A stretch of DNA of 8,966 nt from Ignavibacteria bacterium UBA5771 (GTDB lineage: Bacteria; Bacteroidota; Ignavibacteria; Kapaibacteriales; UBA2268), in the NCBI GenBank assembly GCA_002418685.1, contig DIEP01000104.1, positions 1 to 8,966 of the forward strand, given 5' to 3'. Below the pieces are notes generated by a model that saw nothing but the letters and a program-made list of their open reading frames with translations, was not told the origin of the DNA and made no database searches. The translations under genes were made by a program, and so were the position numbers. Positions 7,201 through 8,966 of this stretch are shown here, piece after piece; within the stretch, counting starts at the first letter, position 1, and each line of letters starts with the position of its first letter.

Positions 7201-8284
7201 GGATTATATTAATATTTGTTTTCTGTTCGATATTTGCATCTATATTCTTCTTAAATTCATTTAAAAACTTATCGCCTACAAAGATTAGTTGATCAACATT
7301 TTTCCAATTTATTTTTTTGATTTCATCTTGATAAATTTCGTATTTATGCACACGATTTATTATTGGGCAGAATTTTGGCAATAAAGAACCTGCAACTATT
7401 GGTCCATTTCCCCAATCGAACCATGCTAAATCCGAATTTTGAAGAATTGATAACATTCTTTTAGTATCATTGCTTTCCCATAAATATTTTTGGGCATAAT
7501 AACCATTTGAAACCAAGTATTCAATAATTGGATCAAGAAAATGGAAATGATTTAAATCTCCTGCAAAAAATGATATTTGTTTTCTATTTGCAATAGCATT
7601 CTCGGGAGATTGATAAACGAAAGAAAACGTAGGAGTAGCATTGAATGAACCCTGCATTTTATAATCCAAATCAGACAAATAATCGGAAACGCTTTGCAGC
7701 TCTGATTTTTCGGCACATTCAATATATATCTTTGGATGGAATTTTTTGAGCAAATTCCTTGCTCCCTTTAGCACTTCGAGTTCCATCCCTTCAACATCAA
7801 TTTTTATTAAATCGAGTCGCATTAATTTATTCAGAAAATATTCATCCAAAGTAATGACCTCAATACTTCCATCTTGCGATTCGATAAATTTTGCCATTCC
7901 AAGATTAGATTTGTCGGGCAATATGATATTTCCTCTTGTTGGCTTTGAACCGACAGCATAAGGAATTGCAGTGATTTTATTTTCTAAATGATTGATTTCA
8001 ATATTTTTCTTCAAAATATTAAATGAATGTGGAAAAGGTTCAAAAGAATAAACCTGCTGCGGATTGCAAAATTTACCTAAAAATAAGGAATGATTGCCAA
8101 TATTTGCTCCAACATCAATTATCACATCGTTTGGTAAGAGAGATTCAAATATATCTTTTAACATTTCAAATTCATAAAAGGAATTTGTATTTATTATAGT
8201 TTTTTGGATATGATCATCAGAATCGGGAAGATAGAAATTAACATTATCATAAAATATTTTGAATTGATATATGCTTTCGTTCAT
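1280..8284 (-). CDS. Giant multidomain glycosyltransferase/methyltransferase (FkbM - GT4 - GT2 - GT4 - GT2 - GT4 - methyltransferase 11)
   Basis: A single uninterrupted frame of 2334 residues ends in TAG. The ATG at 8282-8284 is supported because an in-frame TAA lies five codons upstream and the FkbM domain follows with a complete N-terminus. Domains, approximate residues: FkbM methyltransferase 40-225; GT4 236-545; GT2 554-770; coiled coil 838-895; GT4 919-1275; GT2 1312-1560; linker 1580-1718; GT4 1719-2130; type 11 methyltransferase 2175-2334. No signal peptide or membrane helix is visible, so a cytoplasmic or peripheral-membrane enzyme is inferred. The expected role is assembly and O-methylation of a surface glycan (O-antigen, capsule, S-layer or flagellin glycan) from nucleotide sugars. 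Known smaller parallels are WsaE (methyltransferase plus two rhamnosyltransferases) and WbdA (two GT4 domains). The domains of each class differ strongly from one another, so recent tandem duplication is unlikely. Sugar and acceptor cannot be predicted. The family calls are firm; the joint function is inference. Confidence 0.95.
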   Translation of the reverse strand: MNESIYQFKIFYDNVNFYLPDSDDHIQKTIINTNSFYEFEMLKDIFESLLPNDVIIDVGANIGNHSLFLGKFCNPQQVYSFEPFPHSFNILKKNIEINHLENKITAIPYAVGSKPTRGNIILPDKSNLGMAKFIESQDGSIEVITLDEYFLNKLMRLDLIKIDVEGMELEVLKGARNLLKKFHPKIYIECAEKSELQSVSDYLSDLDYKMQGSFNATPTFSFVYQSPENAIANRKQISFFAGDLNHFHFLDPIIEYLVSNGYYAQKYLWESNDTKRMLSILQNSDLAWFDWGNGPIVAGSLLPKFCPIINRVHKYEIYQDEIKKINWKNVDQLIFVGDKFLNEFKKNIDANIEQKTNINIIPNPINSSIQFIERKKGKKIAYISRFHQDKNPLLMVDILEKLTRIDPEYKIYMIGRVQNVDLFNEVMRKIDEKRLKNNFIYEGIIDDVQTWLEDKSFLLSTATIESQGLGIMEAMMSGIKPIIYKGMGLEIYPDKYLFNTIDEAVAMITNDDYNPREYRDFIEKNYSSDYILPKIKALVDETINRQKKSFDYEPFISICIPTYNRAEFLQRSISTILRQTYEKYEIIIIDDGSTDNTEDVIKSFNSPKIRYIRKEHSGIPRSRNRAIQEAKGEFILWVDSDDEVSAYLLERYVEEMNKYPDVDLFYCNLTTLDDITNEVGSRISQDWYNQENKAILHQIIYGIAFYFGGSLMRKKIFEEIGDFNIEFKRGQDYEMFSRLLLARKYKLKSINQLGYIWHFHNSNISGKMSTNVDKHYERESIREIFAAMRIDEIFYQLDWENHFTQSLVQALDMLTYQFIYYNSIRNTTNFLRLSNYFAPNQEKANKIALLEKELENLQNTINQIETNYDIITDENTKKQIEYLKHILEEQEINIDIPQLLGIENIAQENEAIINKQKTEKSVLFICDTILPLSDEYEIIINNIAPQLISKGYSIDIACNNDSDNINEINCFKFNANDNFDNKTAIKEIYRLAHLIENADYNAIIIISQLDNWIGRALDQVNSKKSNIIFIPSISKNSIENWKSYQTIPKVARRLSKADFIISFSQNGFDKKFFDENNLKHIFIPHSIQPIAIEFNFKEKYNLKHKHLILCVGNFYPEKNQSELIKTFLNEQGDWDLVIIGNKIKNQEEYFEMCNDLAKFDDRIKIIPGLPPEEVNQAIKESRVLLVPSLDGSVGPLVLLQAMYYKIPWIATPFCNAADEAGGIIAQLRDFPKYVKILFDNPSLIEDLGVLGNQHQQNSFSWDKSIGAFISLIEGKNEFPDLTMPADIRNMQSNLIEKIENIARSPHYQLEQYVFSVIIPTYNRADVLVMCLEALNNQTFPKDKFEVIVIDDGSTDDTEQKVRNFQNKYKLTYIKQNNSGPGPARNKGILQAKGEYSLILNDDAIMDPNNLEAHFNAHTKNKNNKVAIIGTFDYAPEFLKRPFVWFAQNSNVVFSYNMLEKNRPFNYRYFWTCNISIKTAALIEAGLFDENFSEPMMEDTEIGYRLQQLGYSVYFIPDAKSTHYHWLDVPGFVKRQEMNGRNVIKFISKYPNTLITEKAVFGLYSLDGPGIAQLRIRHQALAKESKNLVELFTSIDNKLEIPLDQHQIILPDQSMLDLKELKEQMTMGASTIREYHYLTGVLKQLEKQNYELTYHRKPISGPESILVKFVKNPQSEDTQENIELSASDIDEGDYLQILFNDANPKKVSAENLPSIQHVEKPIKILFTMYGWDESGGGTQLPRSIATALSKEGFDIAVFYAAGKHSSNNTSYYLEKRTSNNIKLYGVYNRPTIFLDEANPRREIRDDKILELFNYVLDQEQPNIIHFHNFLGLSFSIADAAEFRHIPTLFTPHNYQLIDPELYMFDMENNFRKWNGIDFFENSNLPKKYPDKNVDYKIRTQVAKNLLANSIDYVLAISQREADILSEFSTQNRNIFVVNQVSNICDELAKKNFAHHLHNPIRIGFIGSILIHKGIHIIYQAADLLKDEPVEFYLYGMGSPELIKALSNSFPNAKVKYNGGYSENDLFNIAKEIDAIIIPSIWEEGGPLTAPEAIAMQLPIIGANIGGIPDFVKDGINGLLYQFDNPANLANKIKDIIDNPHILEGFRDNLHLNITFQDYINHISSIYKNIINNKKMDKSEIELHFNNILNVNDSFIKTKQHGEIPMENKDESYHISSVYKPLMIHLGSQGVFLDGFENLDAQPQSDKEIPCDVRKLPYPSDSADMIMAIDLLQVFSHRETDAVLTEWARILKKGGAMILSVPDLKMILQEYYNGNLPITDVNQYLFGKQMNDYDYHYNSFDEISLHRHLQAAGLQVIEIQKEANSMPRLIARAIKI
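1283..1762 (-). other. Domain: C-terminal type 11 methyltransferase-like (residues about 2175-2334)
   Basis: Core motifs seen are a D-V-R-K-L-P-Y-P loop (2210-2217), SADMIMAIDLLQVFSH (2220-2235) and LTEWARILKKGGAMILSVPD (2242-2261), followed by a Y-x-x-H-x-x-x-F-x segment and an LHRHLQAAGLQVIEI C-terminus. This is the pattern of small SAM-dependent methyltransferases found in surface-glycan clusters. The SAM loop reads HLGSQG (2183-2188) where HLGCG is usual, so activity is less certain. Confidence 0.82.
1895..3130 (-). other. Domain: third GT4 glycosyltransferase (residues about 1719-2130)
   Basis: This is the most complete GT4 of the three. It has a Gly-rich acceptor loop in ESGGGTQLPRSIATALS (1732-1748), HFHNFLGLS (1824-1832), LFTPHNYQ (1847-1854), IGFIGSILIHKGIH (1961-1974) with Lys1971, and an intact EX7E as Glu2042...Glu2050 in EEGGPLTAPEAIAMQ. 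GANIGGIPDFVKDGINGLLY (2060-2079) is the standard GT4 C-terminal stretch. It should be active. Confidence 0.92.
3605..4351 (-). other. Domain: second GT2 glycosyltransferase (residues about 1312-1560)
   Basis: It shows VFSVIIPTYNRADVL (1313-1327), VIVIDDGSTDDTEQ (1346-1359) and GPGPARNKG (1379-1387). The metal site reads NDD (1400-1402) where DxD is usual. WTCNISIKTAALIEAG (1470-1485) and MMEDTEIGYRLQQLG (1495-1509) follow, with the catalytic Asp1498. The last two are typical of GT2 enzymes making polysaccharide repeats and differ from those of the first GT2 domain. Confidence 0.9.
4460..5530 (-). other. Domain: second GT4-like domain with a degenerate active site (residues about 919-1275)
   Basis: The fold is recognisable from VLFICDTILP (922-931), an IISFSQNGFDKKF segment (1060-1072), LILCVGNFYPEKNQ (1107-1120) and VLLVPSLDGSVGPLVLLQAM (1183-1202). 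The expected glycine-rich acceptor loop is replaced by LSDEYE, the donor Arg by Asn1113, and the EX7E glutamates by Ser1192 and Gln1200, while Lys1118 remains. It may be a structural or binding module instead of an active transferase. Confidence 0.8.
5600..5773 (-). other. Predicted coiled-coil spacer (residues about 838-895)
   Basis: Between the first GT2 and the second GT4, residues 847, 850, 854, 857, 861, 864, 868 and 871 are Ile/Leu/Tyr in strict 3-4 heptad spacing, surrounded by Glu, Lys, Asn and Gln. A second helical, charged stretch follows to about 895. It is likely an oligomerisation element or a rigid spacer between the two halves of the enzyme. Confidence 0.75.
5975..6625 (-). other. 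Domain: first GT2 glycosyltransferase (residues about 554-770)
   Basis: A GT-A-fold inverting transferase. It has the N-terminal ISICIPTYNRAEFLQRS strand-helix (557-573), IIIIDDGSTDNTE (586-598) for nucleotide binding, and a DSDD metal site at 639-642. The acceptor-side QDYEMFSR segment (731-738) carries the expected catalytic Asp732. All landmarks are present, so activity is expected; the sugar is unknown. Confidence 0.92.
6650..7579 (-). other. Domain: first GT4 glycosyltransferase (residues about 236-545)
   Basis: A retaining GT-B-fold domain. The N-terminal half has the acidic/aromatic AWFDWGNGPI segment (287-296) seen in GT4 enzymes of surface-glycan clusters, followed by the PIINRVHKYE strand (307-316). 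The donor half starts at IAYISRFHQDKNP (380-392) with Arg385 and Lys390 in phosphate-binding positions. The EX7E motif is intact as Glu465...Glu473 in ESQGLGIMEAMMSG. It should be catalytically competent. Confidence 0.9.
7610..8167 (-). other. Domain: FkbM-family SAM-dependent methyltransferase (residues about 40-225 of the giant protein)
   Basis: Motif I is VIIDVGANIGNHSLFLG (54-70), the classic D-V-G-A-N-x-G SAM loop of FkbM enzymes. The acidic ribose-binding residue lies in FEPFP (81-85), followed by the N-x-x-x-N helix. The family signature LIKIDVEGMELEVLKGA occupies 159-175 and the PKIYIEC strand closes the fold. FkbM enzymes O-methylate hydroxyls, often on sugars, so a role in capping or decorating the glycan made by the downstream domains is likely. 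All key motifs are intact. Confidence 0.92.
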
Positions 8285-8374
8285 TGTAAGTATTAGTTAT
8301 TTTTGAAAACAATTGAAAAAATTATACCAAATTAATGAATTTATAATTATTTACTAATCGATTACTTTCCATTC

Positions 8375-8392
8375 ATTATAAACCCTTATAAT
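8375..8392. promoter_or_regulatory. Inverted repeat of two outward-facing TATAAT boxes between divergent genes
   Basis: ATTATAA (8375-8381) and TTATAAT (8386-8392) form a perfect 7-base inverted repeat around ACCC. The right arm gives a plus-strand TATAAT 32 bases before the phage-type gene. The left arm gives a minus-strand TATAAT that would leave a leader of about 90 bases for the giant gene. No convincing -35 box accompanies either, and AT-rich DNA makes such boxes common. It is either a pair of face-to-back promoters or a dimeric repressor site. Confidence 0.25.
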
Positions 8393-8424
8393 TTCGCATT
8401 GTAATAAATTAGCGAGTGTTTAAA

Positions 8425-8966
8425 ATGTGGATTGAAATATTCAAAACGGGTTCACATACGGACTCAAATGGTCAAACGCAGGAATTTACAGCAGAAGATT
8501 TGGATAAAATTGTCCAAAATTACAATTCGCGAATAAAGGAGGATGATTCATTTCTGGCACCTGTTGTGAAAGGGCATCCCGAAAGCAATTCTCCTTCGCA
8601 TGGTTGGGTGCAGCAGCTTGGCAGACGCGGACAAACCCTGCTCGCCAAACTTCAAGGTTTATCAGATGAACTGATCGATGACATCAAAGATAAACGCTTC
8701 CAAAAAGTTTCAATATCGCTCTATCCCAATCTTTTACTCAGGCATATTGGAATGCTTGGAGCTGCATCGCCGGCTGTCAAAGGACTTAAACCAATCGAAT
8801 TTACCGAAGATTTTATCGAATTCGCAGTAAACGAAGAAAATTCAGATAGCCTTGAATTCCCGAATGAAATGAATGTCTTGCAAAACGAGAATAATTCATT
8901 GAAAGCAAAAATTAAGGAATATCAAGAGCAAATCGCCACACTAAATTTCAATGAATATTCAGAAAA
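8425..8966 (+). CDS. Mu-like phage protease/scaffold protein (gpI-type), N-terminal part, cut by the window edge
   Basis: The ATG at 8425 opens a frame of 180 codons that runs off the right edge; an in-frame TAG at 8410-8412 limits the start to this ATG or a GTG at 8416. The product begins MWIEIFKTGSHTDSNGQ and continues with an F-T-A-E-D-L-D-K-I-V-x-x-Y segment, APVVKGHPE (45-53), HGWVQQLGRRGQTLLAKL (59-76), FQKVSISLYPNLLLRHIGML (92-111) and SPAVKGL (115-121). From memory of the family, this order is that of Mu-type prohead protease/scaffold proteins of tailed phages. His51 and Ser96 or Ser98 are candidate catalytic residues (inference). From about residue 150 the chain turns helical and charged, as expected for the scaffold region of a protease-scaffold fusion. 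Such proteins act in capsid assembly and shell maturation. No portal or terminase gene precedes it. Parts of the gene are visibly richer in G and C than the giant gene beside it. Confidence 0.75.
   Translation, partial: MWIEIFKTGSHTDSNGQTQEFTAEDLDKIVQNYNSRIKEDDSFLAPVVKGHPESNSPSHGWVQQLGRRGQTLLAKLQGLSDELIDDIKDKRFQKVSISLYPNLLLRHIGMLGAASPAVKGLKPIEFTEDFIEFAVNEENSDSLEFPNEMNVLQNENNSLKAKIKEYQEQIATLNFNEYSE

Noticed and set aside
1268..8000. Several open frames of 60-100 codons antisense to, or in other frames of, the giant gene
   Set aside because: They overlap strongly supported coding sequence and their translations show no recognisable motif; they are by-products of the long frame.
8321..8326. A further minus-strand TATAAT closer to the giant gene start
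   Set aside because: No -35 or -33 partner at proper spacing; such hexamers are frequent in this intergenic DNA.
1..8966. CRISPR array, tRNA or rRNA genes, insertion sequence
   Set aside because: No regularly spaced direct repeats, no tRNA-like or rRNA-like sequence and no transposase motif were seen.

Overview
The window is AT-rich and carries four protein genes in alternating orientation (-, +, -, +), so none of them share an operon inside the window. One exact TAnnTTTG promoter element, the absence of clear Shine-Dalgarno sequences and the low GC content suggest a member of the Bacteroidota / Ignavibacteriota (FCB) group, probably environmental. This placement is tentative.

Layout. 1-398 (-): 5' part of a small exported protein with two short beta-rich repeats, cut by the left edge. 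399-504: divergent promoter region. 505-1149 (+): class II (zinc) aldolase of the L-fuculose-phosphate aldolase type. 1150-1279: convergent gap with an imperfect palindrome that looks like a degraded copy of an interspersed intergenic repeat. 1280-8284 (-): one uninterrupted 2334-residue gene that fills 78% of the window. 8285-8424: divergent gap with an inverted repeat made of two outward-facing TATAAT boxes. 8425-8966 (+): 5' part of a Mu-type phage protease/scaffold (gpI-like) gene, cut by the right edge.

The centre of interest is the giant protein. It reads as FkbM methyltransferase - GT4 - GT2 - coiled coil - GT4 - GT2 - long linker - GT4 - type 11 methyltransferase. That is five glycosyltransferase domains bracketed by two methyltransferase domains, with no membrane segment. 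The simplest reading is a cytoplasmic assembly line that builds a short or repeating glycan and methylates it. The middle GT4 lacks its catalytic-site acidic residues and may be structural. The C-terminal methyltransferase has an altered SAM-binding loop.

Nothing else in the window is clearly linked to glycan synthesis, although the aldolase family acts on sugar phosphates. The phage-type gene starts only 140 bp from the giant gene, on the opposite strand. It may mark a prophage boundary or be a stray phage gene. No RNA gene, CRISPR array or insertion sequence was recognised, and no stretch over 300 bases lacks a gene.
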